Source of the DNA: Flavobacterium psychrophilum | Lineage (GTDB): Bacteria; Bacteroidota; Bacteroidia; Flavobacteriales; Flavobacteriaceae | Length of the DNA stretch: 64,000 bases | Direction of reading: 5' to 3' | NCBI GenBank assembly: GCA_001708385.1 | Contig: CP012388.1 | Location: 1,674,001 to 1,738,000 of the forward strand | In this document: one piece after another, positions 1 to 8,890 of the stretch | Layout of the letters: every line of letters starts with the position of its first letter | Position numbering within the stretch: position 1 is the first letter of the stretch | Notes under the pieces: generated by a model | What the model was told of the DNA's origin: nothing | The model's input: only the letters and a program-made list of their open reading frames with translations | The model's database searches: none | Position numbers and translations under genes: made by a program

Positions 1-618
1 TTTGGTATAGATGTTTCATGGCGTAAAAAAGTATTAAAGCTTGTTTCGGCTAAAACCCCAAAAACCATACTGGATATCGCTACCGGTACCGGAGACCTTG
101 CCATACTAATGGCTGAGACTTCTGCAACCGAAATTATTGGCGCAGATATCTCTGAAGGCATGATGGAAGTTGGACGTAAAAAAGTTACCGAAAAAGGGCT
201 TGACGGAAAAATTAAGCTTGTATATGGCGATAGTGAGAATCTTCCTTTTGACGACAATTACTTTGATGCTATTACTGTTGCTTTTGGCGTTCGTAATTTT
301 GAAACACTTGAAAAAGGCCTCGGTGATATTTTACGCGTTTTAAAACCAAACGGCATTTTTGTGATACTTGAAACATCGGTGCCAACAAAATTCCCGTTTA
401 AACAAGGCTACACTTTTTACAGCAAATACCTTCTTCCGCTTATAGGGAGACTATTCTCTAAAGACAGATCGGCTTATGCTTACCTTAGTGAATCGGCTTC
501 TGTTTTCCCTCATGGGGAAGCTTTAAACAATATTTTGCGAAAAGTTGGGTTTATAGAGGTTAAGAATATGCCGCAGACCCTTGGAGTGGCAACAATTTAC
601 TCTGCCTCAAAAAAATAA
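1..618 (+). CDS. menG: Demethylmenaquinone/ubiquinone methyltransferase MenG (UbiE), 5' truncated
   Basis: SAM-dependent C-methyltransferase for the last step of menaquinone synthesis. The reading frame is open from base 1, so the start codon lies outside the window. The first visible residues FGIDVSWRKKV lead into the SAM-binding glycine motif DIATGTGDLA, then GADISEGMM and a central motif around LPFDDNYFDAITVAFGVRNF, all typical of the UbiE/MenG family. The last residues (LGVATIYSASKK) match the family end, so the 3' end is intact. Flavobacteria respire with menaquinone, so the menaquinone reading is preferred over ubiquinone. The stop is one base from the start of porT, which suggests co-transcription. 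Confidence 0.93.
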   Translation, partial: FGIDVSWRKKVLKLVSAKTPKTILDIATGTGDLAILMAETSATEIIGADISEGMMEVGRKKVTEKGLDGKIKLVYGDSENLPFDDNYFDAITVAFGVRNFETLEKGLGDILRVLKPNGIFVILETSVPTKFPFKQGYTFYSKYLLPLIGRLFSKDRSAYAYLSESASVFPHGEALNNILRKVGFIEVKNMPQTLGVATIYSASKK

Positions 619-619
619 G

Positions 620-1330
620 ATGAAGAAACTGTTTATATACATACTGCTATTTACCGGCCTTTGCAGCCATGCGCAGTTTGGTACGCAAATATTCAGCAAA
701 AAGCCTATTGTTAACCTTGAAAACTTTGACAAACAAAGGGTTCACTGGGGATACTTCCTTGGCTTTAACAGCTATGATTTTAAGTTTGACTATAAAGTTG
801 ATCCTAAAGTAGACATTGCGGTAACGCGAACAACAGGCTTTAATGTGGGCCTTGTAGGTAACCTTAGACTTTTTGAATACCTGGATCTTCGTTTTGAACC
901 GGGACTATACTATACGCAGCGCGACCTTGCCTTTAATGTCGAAGGCACAGAATCTGACAGGCTAAGAGAAGTAAAATCTACATATATACATTTTCCACTA
1001 TTGCTGAAATTTTCAGCTAAAAGGACGGGAAATATAAAACCTTACCTTTTAGGTGGTGTATCGCGTTCACTTAACCTTTCGAGTAGCTTTAACTCGAAAG
1101 ACGATAACATGACCGGAGACCGGTTCAGGATGAATAAATGGACTAACTTTTACGAAGTTGGTGCAGGTATAGATATTTACTTTGAATTCTTTAAGTTCTC
1201 TCCTTCAATTCGTGGCGTGTTTAGTTTTGACGATGAGATTATCCGCGACAACGACCCTAATAGCCCATACACAGGCAATGTTGCTTCTATGAAAACAAGG
1301 GGAATCTTTGTAAACTTTACTTTCCACTAA
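620..1330 (+). CDS. porT: Type IX secretion/gliding protein PorT (SprT) family, outer-membrane beta-barrel
   Basis: Predicted 236-residue outer-membrane protein with an N-terminal signal peptide (MKKLFIYILLFTGLCSHAQ) and an early segment (IVNLENFDKQRVHWGYFLGFN) that resembles the conserved start of PorT/SprT, followed by alternating beta-strand sequence ending in aromatic FTFH as barrel proteins do. PorT is a component needed for type IX secretion and, in gliding species, gliding motility. The ATG at 620 was chosen over a frame opening at 581 because it gives a clean signal peptide and sits just after the menG stop. The menG-porT order is a familiar one in Bacteroidota. The gene overlaps the convergent methyltransferase by 14 bases at the 3' end. 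Confidence 0.8.
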   Translation: MKKLFIYILLFTGLCSHAQFGTQIFSKKPIVNLENFDKQRVHWGYFLGFNSYDFKFDYKVDPKVDIAVTRTTGFNVGLVGNLRLFEYLDLRFEPGLYYTQRDLAFNVEGTESDRLREVKSTYIHFPLLLKFSAKRTGNIKPYLLGGVSRSLNLSSSFNSKDDNMTGDRFRMNKWTNFYEVGAGIDIYFEFFKFSPSIRGVFSFDDEIIRDNDPNSPYTGNVASMKTRGIFVNFTFH

Positions 1331-2054
1331 AATCTCTTCGGAACTCGCTTAAGATTATAGCAGCAGCAGTTGCTACGTTAAGGCTTTCAGTTTGTTGCAG
1401 GTCTCCAAAACGAGGTATAGCTATTTTATGCCCTACCCTGTTCTCTATACTTTGCGATATACCGTTGGCTTCGTTACCCATAACAACTATTCCATTTTCA
1501 GGAAGGTCTTCGCCATATATATTTTCGCCATCCATAAAGGTTCCGAAAACAGGCAGTGAAGTCGTTTCAAGATAGGACTCAAGATTAGTGTAAACTACAT
1601 TAACACGTGTTAATGATCCCATAGTAGCCTGTACCACTTTCGGATTATAAACATCTACACATTGTTCCGAACATACAAGGTGCTTAATCCCAAACCAGTC
1701 GCATAGCCTTATAATAGTACCCAGGTTTCCGGGATCACGCACATCATCAAGTGCAACAATAAGTCCGCTGTCCGGTACAGCTTTTTCGTCTGGCATCACA
1801 AATAAAGCCAGGCAGACATTAGGTGTAGAAAGCGCACTTATTTTTTTAAGTTCTGCTTCTGTTATAAGCTCCACCTTACGTTTATCAACCTTTGTAAAGA
1901 TGTCCTGGGTGGTAAATAATTGATGTAATTCAAAATTGGAATTGAGTAATTCCTGTACTACCTTTATACCTTCGGCAAAGAACAATTTATCCTGCTTTCT
2001 GTATTTTTTTTGCTGTAAGCCCGTTATTGTTTTAATTTGGTTTTTACTAACCAT
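1317..2054 (-). CDS. SpoU/TrmH-family RNA 2'-O-methyltransferase
   Basis: 245-residue SPOUT-class methyltransferase expected to methylate a ribose in rRNA or tRNA. The N-terminal part (KNQIKTITGLQQKKYRKQ...FFAEG) is the RNA-binding substrate domain. The C-terminal part shows the three SpoU motifs: DDVRDPGNLGTIIRLCDWFG, then VVMGNEANGIS, then IPRFGDLQQTESLNVATAAA, which form the knotted SAM site. The exact target (23S rRNA G2251, as in RlmB, or another) cannot be read from sequence. Transcription probably starts from a box CAAAAATA (reverse of TATTTTTG) at 2110-2117, inside the 5' end of the divergent tamL gene. Confidence 0.9.
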   Translation of the reverse strand: MVSKNQIKTITGLQQKKYRKQDKLFFAEGIKVVQELLNSNFELHQLFTTQDIFTKVDKRKVELITEAELKKISALSTPNVCLALFVMPDEKAVPDSGLIVALDDVRDPGNLGTIIRLCDWFGIKHLVCSEQCVDVYNPKVVQATMGSLTRVNVVYTNLESYLETTSLPVFGTFMDGENIYGEDLPENGIVVMGNEANGISQSIENRVGHKIAIPRFGDLQQTESLNVATAAAIILSEFRRDFSGK

Positions 2055-2070
2055 AAAAAATGTATTTTTG
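2037..2070 (+). promoter_or_regulatory. Bacteroidota-type promoter for tamL
   Basis: TTG at 2037-2039, a 23-base spacer and TATTTTTG at 2063-2070, matching the -33 TTG / -7 TAnnTTTG consensus. A start of transcription near 2077 rules out the in-frame ATG at 2037 as the start of the downstream gene. Confidence 0.65.
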
Positions 2071-2093
2071 AATTACTATTTGCCCATACCGTC

Positions 2094-4652
2094 TTGAGAA
2101 ATAAAGCAACAAAAATAGCACTAATTATATTATCGGGCTGGATTTTATATTCATGCTCTCTCGTAAAAAGGGTTCCTGACGGTAAACACCTGCTTGAAAA
2201 GGTTGATATCAATGTAAATCAGGAAAAGAAAAACGACGATGAGATAAAAGATCAGCTGTATCAAATACCAAATACAGGCATCTTGGGCTATCACCTGAGG
2301 CTGCACCTGTACAATATGGCCAAACCCAATGCCGATTCGTCATACCATGCTTGGCTGGACAGAAAACCCGGCAGGCATGAGCGCATGAGAAAACTACTTT
2401 CTGAAAAGCAGGTTCAGCGTCTTGGCAACTCTTTCGTAGTAACAGGCTTTAGCAACTTCCTTAAAAAAACAGGTGAGCCACCGGTTCTTGTGGACACCAA
2501 CCGTATAAAAAAATCAAGAAACAGATTATTTGCTTACTATTACAAGCAAGGCTACTTCAGGTCGAAAGTAACTTCAAAAATAGACACGCTGCCTAACAAA
2601 AGAGCGGTGGTTACCTATGATATAGCAACAGGAACACCCTACAAACTGGACAGCATCGCTGCTTTTATAGAATCGCCTGAGTTGGATAGCCTGTACAATG
2701 CCACAAAAAGACAGTCATTATTAAAGCCAGGAGCTCAGTATAACGAGTCTAATTTTACAGGAGAACGCGAGCGTTTAACTACCTACTTTAGAAACCACGG
2801 AGCCTATTACTTTTACCAAAACAACGTTTCGTATGTTGTAGATACCGTAAACAATAACTATAAAGCCAATGTAGAACTGGTTATAGATAACGAATCGGTT
2901 CGCCGTGGCGACTCTACTTTTGTAAGGCCGTTTAAGCTTTATAAAATAAGCAAGGTTAATATCTTTACGAGCAACCCTTCGAGCGCAGACCAGTCTATAG
3001 ACAGCACAACCTATAAAGGCTTCAACATTTACAGTACCGGAAAGCTAAACTACAGGCCAAAAGCAATAACCGACCCGGTATTTATTACTCCTGACAGCCC
3101 TTTTTCTGACCTTAGGATGATAGGTACTTCACGTTACCTGAGTAACCTTAGGATTTTCAACTCTCCTTCCATTAAATATGTTGAAGACCCGAACGACCCT
3201 GAAGGAAAATCGCTAATTGCCAACATTACCTTGTTACCTAAGAAGAAGTTCCGTTTTAATATGGCGGCTGATTTTACGCACTCTAACATTCAGGATTTTG
3301 GTATTTCGGGAAGTTTAGGGGTAACCATGCGAAATGTATTTAGGGGAGCCGAAACACTGGATATTACCACACGTGGAAACATTGGTTCATCAAGGGATAA
3401 CGCAATTAAAGACAGATCATTCTTTAATATATTAGAGTATGGTGCCGATTTAAAGCTAACCATACCAAGGATATTCTTTCCGTTTAATACCGAAAAGATA
3501 ATCCCTAAAAACCTTATACCATCAACGGTAATAAGCCTTGGTACAACCAGGCAGCAGAACATTGGTCTGGATAAGGAGAGTCTGACAGGGGTTTTAAGCT
3601 ACAACTGGGCACCGCCAAGACGTAACAGGTCGAGCAAACTGGATCTTGTAAACGTGCAATATGTACGTAACGTTAACCCTGATAAATATTTTAGAGTATA
3701 CGAATCGTCCTACGACAGGCTTAATGAAATAGCGGAGCGGTATGCGGGCGATATTCCGCCGGATTATTTTGACGCCAGAGGCAACCTTACCATTGATGAA
3801 GGCGGATCGGATAATTTCATTAATGATGTTCTAAACAATAACACCATTACAGTATCCGATAACGACAGGGACAACATCCGAAGCATTAATGAACGTAGAA
3901 ACAGGCTGACAGAAAACAACCTTATTGTTGCTACCAATTACACATTTACTACGACAAGCAGGGAAAACCTTACCGATAATACCTTCTTTATTTTCAAGAC
4001 CAAAGTAGAATCGGCAGGTGCTCTATTATCACTTTTAGGCGGAACAGTAGTAGACCCCAATAGTAACTCAGACCAGCGTACTTTATTTAACGTGGCCTAT
4101 TCGCAATACGTAAAAGGCGAAGTTGATTTCATTAAACACTGGGACCTTAGACGCGGAAAAGTATTGGCTATGCGTGCCTTTTTCGGCCTTGCACTGCCTT
4201 ATGGAAACTCTAACTCGATACCGTTTACACGAAGTTATTTTGCAGGGGGATCTAACGATAACCGCGGATGGCAGCCTTATAGCCTTGGCCCCGGAAGAAG
4301 CGGTGGATTAAACGACTTTAACGAAGCCAACCTTAAAATGGCATATAGTGCCGAACTTCGCTTTAATATTTTTGGAAAGCTTAACGGAGCTATCTTTGGC
4401 GACGTAGGCAACATTTGGAATGTTTTTGATTCGGAAACAGATGAAGAAAAAACTTTTAACGGTTTATCTTCCTTTAAAGACCTTGCTTTTGGGTCGGGAC
4501 TTGGATTTAGGTACGACTTTAACTTCTTCGTAGTGCGTTTTGATGTAGGTTTTAAAACCTATAATCCGGGACGCGAAGAGAACAATCGCTGGTTTAAAGA
4601 GTATAATCTGTCCAAATCTGTTCTAAATGTCGGAATTAATTATCCGTTCTAA
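2094..4652 (+). CDS. tamL: TamL-like lipoprotein of the BamA/TamA (Omp85) family
   Basis: About 852-residue outer-membrane Omp85 protein. An N-terminal lipoprotein signal ends at lipobox LYSC (roughly residue 20), followed by POTRA-like repeats to about residue 400 and a C-terminal 16-strand-type barrel whose Omp85 features include GGSNDNRGW and the final FRYDFNFFVVRFDVGF...NVGINYPF. Lipidated TamA homologues called TamL are known in Bacteroidota and partner an inner-membrane TamB. Here no tamB is visible within the window. I chose a TTG start at 2094: it lies 24 bases downstream of a good promoter and gives an exact lipoprotein signal, whereas the ATG at 2037 lies upstream of that promoter and gives a poor N-terminus. 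Confidence 0.8.
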   Translation: MRNKATKIALIILSGWILYSCSLVKRVPDGKHLLEKVDINVNQEKKNDDEIKDQLYQIPNTGILGYHLRLHLYNMAKPNADSSYHAWLDRKPGRHERMRKLLSEKQVQRLGNSFVVTGFSNFLKKTGEPPVLVDTNRIKKSRNRLFAYYYKQGYFRSKVTSKIDTLPNKRAVVTYDIATGTPYKLDSIAAFIESPELDSLYNATKRQSLLKPGAQYNESNFTGERERLTTYFRNHGAYYFYQNNVSYVVDTVNNNYKANVELVIDNESVRRGDSTFVRPFKLYKISKVNIFTSNPSSADQSIDSTTYKGFNIYSTGKLNYRPKAITDPVFITPDSPFSDLRMIGTSRYLSNLRIFNSPSIKYVEDPNDPEGKSLIANITLLPKKKFRFNMAADFTHSNIQDFGISGSLGVTMRNVFRGAETLDITTRGNIGSSRDNAIKDRSFFNILEYGADLKLTIPRIFFPFNTEKIIPKNLIPSTVISLGTTRQQNIGLDKESLTGVLSYNWAPPRRNRSSKLDLVNVQYVRNVNPDKYFRVYESSYDRLNEIAERYAGDIPPDYFDARGNLTIDEGGSDNFINDVLNNNTITVSDNDRDNIRSINERRNRLTENNLIVATNYTFTTTSRENLTDNTFFIFKTKVESAGALLSLLGGTVVDPNSNSDQRTLFNVAYSQYVKGEVDFIKHWDLRRGKVLAMRAFFGLALPYGNSNSIPFTRSYFAGGSNDNRGWQPYSLGPGRSGGLNDFNEANLKMAYSAELRFNIFGKLNGAIFGDVGNIWNVFDSETDEEKTFNGLSSFKDLAFGSGLGFRYDFNFFVVRFDVGFKTYNPGREENNRWFKEYNLSKSVLNVGINYPF
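2110..2117 (-). promoter_or_regulatory. Candidate -7 box for the SpoU methyltransferase
   Basis: CAAAAATA on the plus strand reads TATTTTTG on the minus strand, a full match to TAnnTTTG. Transcription would begin near 2103, so the transcript would overlap the tamL transcript at their 5' ends. Confidence 0.4.
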
Positions 4653-4663
4653 TTTTAAAATAT

Positions 4664-4671
4664 TATTTTTG
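4664..4671 (+). promoter_or_regulatory. Candidate -7 box for fbaA
   Basis: TATTTTTG, an exact TAnnTTTG match, 27 bases before the fbaA ATG. No TTG is found at the expected -33 spacing, so support is moderate. Confidence 0.5.
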
Positions 4672-4698
4672 TAGCTTCAATTCTAAAATTTAAAAATA

Positions 4699-5766
4699 AT
4701 GGCTCATAATATTAAGCCCGGTGTTGCTACCGGAGATCAGGTTCAGGAGATCTTTAAATATGCTAAAGAAAAAGGGTTTGCCCTTCCAGCAGTAAACGTT
4801 ACAGGATCAAGCACTATTAATGGTGTAATGGAAACTGCAGCGAGACTTAAGGCTCCGGTAATCATCCAGTTCTCAAACGGCGGATCTATTTACAATGCCG
4901 GAAAAGGCTTATCTAATGCAGACGAAAAAGCAGCTATTTTAGGTGCTGTCGCAGGAGCTAAACACATACATACACTTGCAGAAGCTTACGGAGCAACTGT
5001 TATATTACATACTGATCACTGTGCAAAAAAACTTTTGCCATGGATTGACGGTCTTCTTGATGCTAGTGAAAAACATTTCGCTGAAACAGGAAAACCATTA
5101 TTCAGCTCTCACATGATCGACCTTTCTGAGGAGCCTCTTGAAGAGAACATGGAAATTTCTAAAAAATACCTTGAGAGAATGAGCAAAATGGGCATGACCC
5201 TTGAGATCGAACTTGGTATTACTGGTGGTGAAGAAGATGGTGTTGACAATTCTGACGTTGACAGCTCTAAACTTTATACGCAGCCGGAAGAAGTAGCTTA
5301 CGCTTACGAAGAGCTTAGCAAAGTATCTGATAAATTTACTGTAGCTGCTGCTTTTGGTAACGTACACGGTGTATACAAACCGGGTAACGTAAAACTTACT
5401 CCGAAAATCCTTAAAAACTCTCAGGAGTTTGTACAAAGCAAATTCAACCTTGGTGAAAACCCTGTAGATTTTGTATTCCACGGAGGATCTGGTTCAACTC
5501 TTGAAGAAATCAGGGAAGCTATTGGATATGGTGTAGTAAAAATGAACATCGATACAGATCTTCAGTTTGCTTTCACAGAAGGTATCCGTGACTACGTTGT
5601 TAAAAACGTTGACTACCTTAAAACACAAATTGGTAGCCCGGATGGACCTGAGTCTCCAAATAAAAAATATTACGATCCAAGAAAATGGATGCGCGAAGGT
5701 GAACTTACCTTCAACGCAAGGCTTGAGCAGGCCTTTAAAGACCTTAACAACGTTAATACACTATAA
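4699..5766 (+). CDS. fbaA: Class II fructose-bisphosphate aldolase
   Basis: Zinc-dependent aldolase that cleaves fructose 1,6-bisphosphate to dihydroxyacetone phosphate and glyceraldehyde 3-phosphate in glycolysis, and runs in reverse in gluconeogenesis; cytoplasmic. At 355 residues it matches the E. coli FbaA (class IIA) length. Visible signatures are ILHTDHCAKKLLPW (zinc histidine and active-site aspartate), the glutamate-rich metal region LEIELGITGGEEDG, the second zinc histidine in AFGNVHGVYKPG, and the phosphate-binding FVFHGGSGS and VKMNIDTDLQ. accD follows after 36 bases with no terminator, so they may share a transcript. Confidence 0.97.
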   Translation: MAHNIKPGVATGDQVQEIFKYAKEKGFALPAVNVTGSSTINGVMETAARLKAPVIIQFSNGGSIYNAGKGLSNADEKAAILGAVAGAKHIHTLAEAYGATVILHTDHCAKKLLPWIDGLLDASEKHFAETGKPLFSSHMIDLSEEPLEENMEISKKYLERMSKMGMTLEIELGITGGEEDGVDNSDVDSSKLYTQPEEVAYAYEELSKVSDKFTVAAAFGNVHGVYKPGNVKLTPKILKNSQEFVQSKFNLGENPVDFVFHGGSGSTLEEIREAIGYGVVKMNIDTDLQFAFTEGIRDYVVKNVDYLKTQIGSPDGPESPNKKYYDPRKWMREGELTFNARLEQAFKDLNNVNTL

Positions 5767-5802
5767 TAAAACTGCTTGCAGTAATAACTTTAACTGAATA
5801 CG

Positions 5803-6657
5803 ATGGCTTGGTTTAAAAGAACAGAAAAAGGGATAACAACACCAACCGAAGACAAAAAAGACGTACCTAAAGGTTTATGGTACAAGTCGCCAACCGGTAA
5901 AATTGTTGATGCAGAAGAACTTGCCAAAAACTTTTATGTTAGTCCGGAAGACGGCTACCACGTAAGGATAGGCAGCAAAGAGTACTTCAAAATCCTTTTT
6001 GACGATAACGAGTTTACAGAGTTTGATAAAAACATGACTTCTAAGGACACCCTTAAGTTTGTTGATACCAAAAAGTATGGCGACCGTATTAAGGAAGCTA
6101 CCGAGAAGACTAAGCTTAAAGATGCAGTAAGAACTGCTGTAGGAAAGTCTAAAGGTAAAGATCTTGTTATAGCATGTATGGATTTCGCTTTTATTGGCGG
6201 ATCTATGGGAGCTGTGGTAGGTGAAAAAATAGCACGTGCTATTGATCACTCTATCAAAAACAACATCCCGTTTGTAATGATCTCAAAATCTGGTGGTGCA
6301 AGGATGATGGAAGCAGCTTACTCACTTATGCAGTTAGCTAAAACATCGGCAAAGCTGGCGCAGCTGGCAGAAGCTAAAATTCCTTACATCTCACTTTGTA
6401 CAGATCCTACTACGGGAGGGACAACAGCTTCTTACGCTATGCTAGGCGATGTAAACATCTCTGAACCGGGAGCCCTGATAGGCTTTGCTGGACCTCGTGT
6501 TGTAAAAGACACAACAGGTAAAGATTTACCTGAAGGTTTCCAAACCGCAGAATTTGTATTGGAGCATGGTTTCCTTGACTTCATTACACCACGTAAAGAG
6601 TTAAAAGACAAAATAAACTTATACCTGGATCTTGTATTGAACCAGCCTGTAAGATAA
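5803..6657 (+). CDS. accD: Acetyl-CoA carboxylase carboxyltransferase subunit beta, without zinc ribbon cysteines
   Basis: Beta subunit of the carboxyltransferase that moves a carboxyl group from biotin carrier protein to acetyl-CoA, the committed step of fatty acid synthesis. The 284-residue protein has the crotonase-like core: [33 protein letters not shown], and [18 protein letters not shown]. Typical AccD has an N-terminal four-cysteine zinc ribbon. Here the matching stretch (residues 26-51: WYKSPTG ... YVSPEDG) keeps the spacing almost unchanged but has no cysteine; the only cysteines are inside the catalytic core. The start MAWFKR resembles the family start. A strong terminator follows. 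Confidence 0.95.
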   Translation: MAWFKRTEKGITTPTEDKKDVPKGLWYKSPTGKIVDAEELAKNFYVSPEDGYHVRIGSKEYFKILFDDNEFTEFDKNMTSKDTLKFVDTKKYGDRIKEATEKTKLKDAVRTAVGKSKGKDLVIACMDFAFIGGSMGAVVGEKIARAIDHSIKNNIPFVMISKSGGARMMEAAYSLMQLAKTSAKLAQLAEAKIPYISLCTDPTTGGTTASYAMLGDVNISEPGALIGFAGPRVVKDTTGKDLPEGFQTAEFVLEHGFLDFITPRKELKDKINLYLDLVLNQPVR

Positions 6658-6663
6658 AGAATC

Positions 6664-6691
6664 ATCCCCCTTTTTAAGGGGGATTTTTTTT
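6664..6691 (+). terminator. Rho-independent terminator after accD
   Basis: Stem ATCCCCC (6664-6670) and GGGGGAT (6678-6684) around loop TTTTTAA, followed by a run of T to 6691. It closes the fbaA-accD unit. Confidence 0.9.
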
Positions 6692-6890
6692 ACCCCTATA
6701 CTTTCACTATCAATGCCACAACGCCTTAAAACAGCATTTAGTTGTAAACCTACAATTATTCATCCTTGATAAATATTCATCAAATTATTTATTTTATAAA
6801 TATCAGATGTTGTTTTTTGATTTTTTATGATTTATTTTGCAGCGGCATTTCATCTTCGCCCCCGGATACAAAAGATGCTTATTTAAACAA

Positions 6891-8744
6891 ATGAAACAAA
6901 AATTACTTTGTGTATTATTTTTGTTTTTACAGTTTACCTATGCACAACCCCCCGGCATGGATGTACTGGAAAAAGAACGCCAGATAAAACGCACGCTCAA
7001 CACGAAGCCGGATAGCGCACGTGTTTACATTCAGCAAATTTTAAACTACAAGGGCAAGTTGCCCGATACTGTCTATGCAAACGCATATACAGCTTATGGC
7101 TACATCCACAACTTAAAGAACAACCTGGATTCTTCTATATTTTATTATAATAAAGCACTCGCTTTTACAAATGAGAAAAATACCCCCGCGATTCACGGCA
7201 GAATTTTACGCAACAAAGCAAGTACATACAAGAAAAGAGGAGACTATACTAAAGCGTTAGAATTACTGGCTGAGGCAGAACAGAACTACAAAGGTATACA
7301 GAACGAAAAAGGTCTTGCCTCAGTATACGGCGAAATAGCCTCTAATTATAATATGCTGCTACGCAGCGATGACGCTATTAAATATCTTCTTAAAGCTATT
7401 TCAATTCTCGAAAAAACAAATGACAAGACGTTAATATTAACAGTAAAGCTCAGCCTTGCAAACACCTATTTCAATATCGGTAACTACAACTTTGCATCAG
7501 ATCTTTACAAAGAAATACTGCAGGGGTATAAAGACCAGAATTTCCCTAAAAATTACGCCATCACGTTAATAAATTACGGAGACTGTCTGAGCCATCTGAA
7601 CGATTTAGCAGAAGCTCAAAAGATGTTTACAAGTGCATTACCAATTCTTGAGAAATTTGGAGATCAGGAACTGGTAGGCTTAACCTATTGCAAACTTGCA
7701 CAGATAAAAGTAAAACAAAACAAAACCAACGAAGCTGAAAATTATCTCAAAGAAGCGTTTAAGAAAACACTGAACACCAAATCGCCAAGAACATTATACG
7801 TAGCCGCCGAATACCTGACGTTGCTTAACGCATTACACAAGACAAACGAAGCTTTACAGCTTGTAAGCACGGCTGAAAGCTCCGGCTTAATTGATAAATC
7901 AAATATTGCCGACAAAATGGCATTTGAAGGCCAGAAATCGGTAACGTTTTTACAAGCTGATAAAAAAGATGTCGCGATTCAAGCAGCAAGAGCGTCAGTT
8001 AATTTGGAAGACACGCTCAGTAAAACCATAGATTCATCAAGTGTAACGGCGATTCAACAACAATATCAAAACCAGTATCAGACCAAAAAAAGACAAAAGC
8101 TTACATCCCAAAACACATGGCTTCAGGAAGAATTATACGAAAGCAGATTGATTAAGATCATTCCACCGTTATGTCTTAGCCTATTGCTTATTATAGTTAT
8201 AATCATATATGTATTTAAAAACAAGAGGCATAAGCAAAAATTATCAGTTGCCCAGGCTAAGAAAGACGCATTACTCAGAGAATATGAAAACATCAAAACA
8301 ATAAACAGGCTACACAAAGAAAGTCTGGATATTAAAAAGAAAGAACTGGTATCGGGAATGATCTCAATAGCTAATCTTGAAGGAAACATAAGTAGCCTGA
8401 TTAATCATTGCAGCCAAAATCCCGCGGATGTTTGCATTGAAGAAATAAATACAAAGTTAAAATCGCTGGCAAGCGATGATGACTACTGGAAATTATTCAG
8501 GAAACGTTTTAATGAAAATTACGCCGGCTTTCAGAAAAACCTTGAAAACAAATTCCCGGTTCTCACAAAAAACGATTTGTTTTTCTGCTCCTTATTAAAG
8601 CTAAATCTTCCCTACAAAGACATGGCATTACTTATGCAGGTCTCCCCGGAAAGTATCGTTAAGAAAAAATACAGGATTAAAAAACGAATGGGTATTGAGA
8701 ACGAACAGGAACTCGAAAACGTTCTTACTAACACCTCTTTATAG
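6891..8744 (+). CDS. Periplasmic-TPR, membrane-anchored protein with C-terminal LuxR-like HTH
   Basis: 617 residues. A signal peptide (MKQKLLCVLFLFLQFTYAQ) is followed by about 350 residues of tetratricopeptide-type helix pairs, a transmembrane segment near residues 422-442 (PPLCLSLLLIIVIIIYVF), a charged coiled coil, and a C-terminal helix-turn-helix (LTKNDLFFCSLLKLNLPYKDMALLMQVSPESIVKKKYRIKKRMG) close to the LuxR/GerE type. The layout suggests that TPRs in the periplasm sense something and the cytoplasmic HTH acts on DNA, a common flavobacterial regulator type whose targets are unknown. I chose ATG 6891 over the frame opening at 6837 because it starts the signal peptide. It stands alone, not in an operon. 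Confidence 0.75.
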   Translation: MKQKLLCVLFLFLQFTYAQPPGMDVLEKERQIKRTLNTKPDSARVYIQQILNYKGKLPDTVYANAYTAYGYIHNLKNNLDSSIFYYNKALAFTNEKNTPAIHGRILRNKASTYKKRGDYTKALELLAEAEQNYKGIQNEKGLASVYGEIASNYNMLLRSDDAIKYLLKAISILEKTNDKTLILTVKLSLANTYFNIGNYNFASDLYKEILQGYKDQNFPKNYAITLINYGDCLSHLNDLAEAQKMFTSALPILEKFGDQELVGLTYCKLAQIKVKQNKTNEAENYLKEAFKKTLNTKSPRTLYVAAEYLTLLNALHKTNEALQLVSTAESSGLIDKSNIADKMAFEGQKSVTFLQADKKDVAIQAARASVNLEDTLSKTIDSSSVTAIQQQYQNQYQTKKRQKLTSQNTWLQEELYESRLIKIIPPLCLSLLLIIVIIIYVFKNKRHKQKLSVAQAKKDALLREYENIKTINRLHKESLDIKKKELVSGMISIANLEGNISSLINHCSQNPADVCIEEINTKLKSLASDDDYWKLFRKRFNENYAGFQKNLENKFPVLTKNDLFFCSLLKLNLPYKDMALLMQVSPESIVKKKYRIKKRMGIENEQELENVLTNTSL

Positions 8745-8876
8745 TTTACATTTGAAAACCGATAATTTTTTTCGGAATGTACAAAAAACCAGCTTTTAAG
8801 TCGCTAAAAGCAATAAAATCAGCATTTGTCCGTGTTTTGTCTATACTAATTTTTACCTTTTTCTGACAAAAGTATT

Positions 8877-8884
8877 TAGTTTTG
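8877..8884 (+). promoter_or_regulatory. Candidate -7 box for a small RNA
   Basis: TAGTTTTG fits TAnnTTTG. No TTG sits at the normal -33 spacing. No gene follows on this strand before the convergent permease, so if used it would make a non-coding transcript. Confidence 0.35.
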
Positions 8885-8890
8885 CAATGA

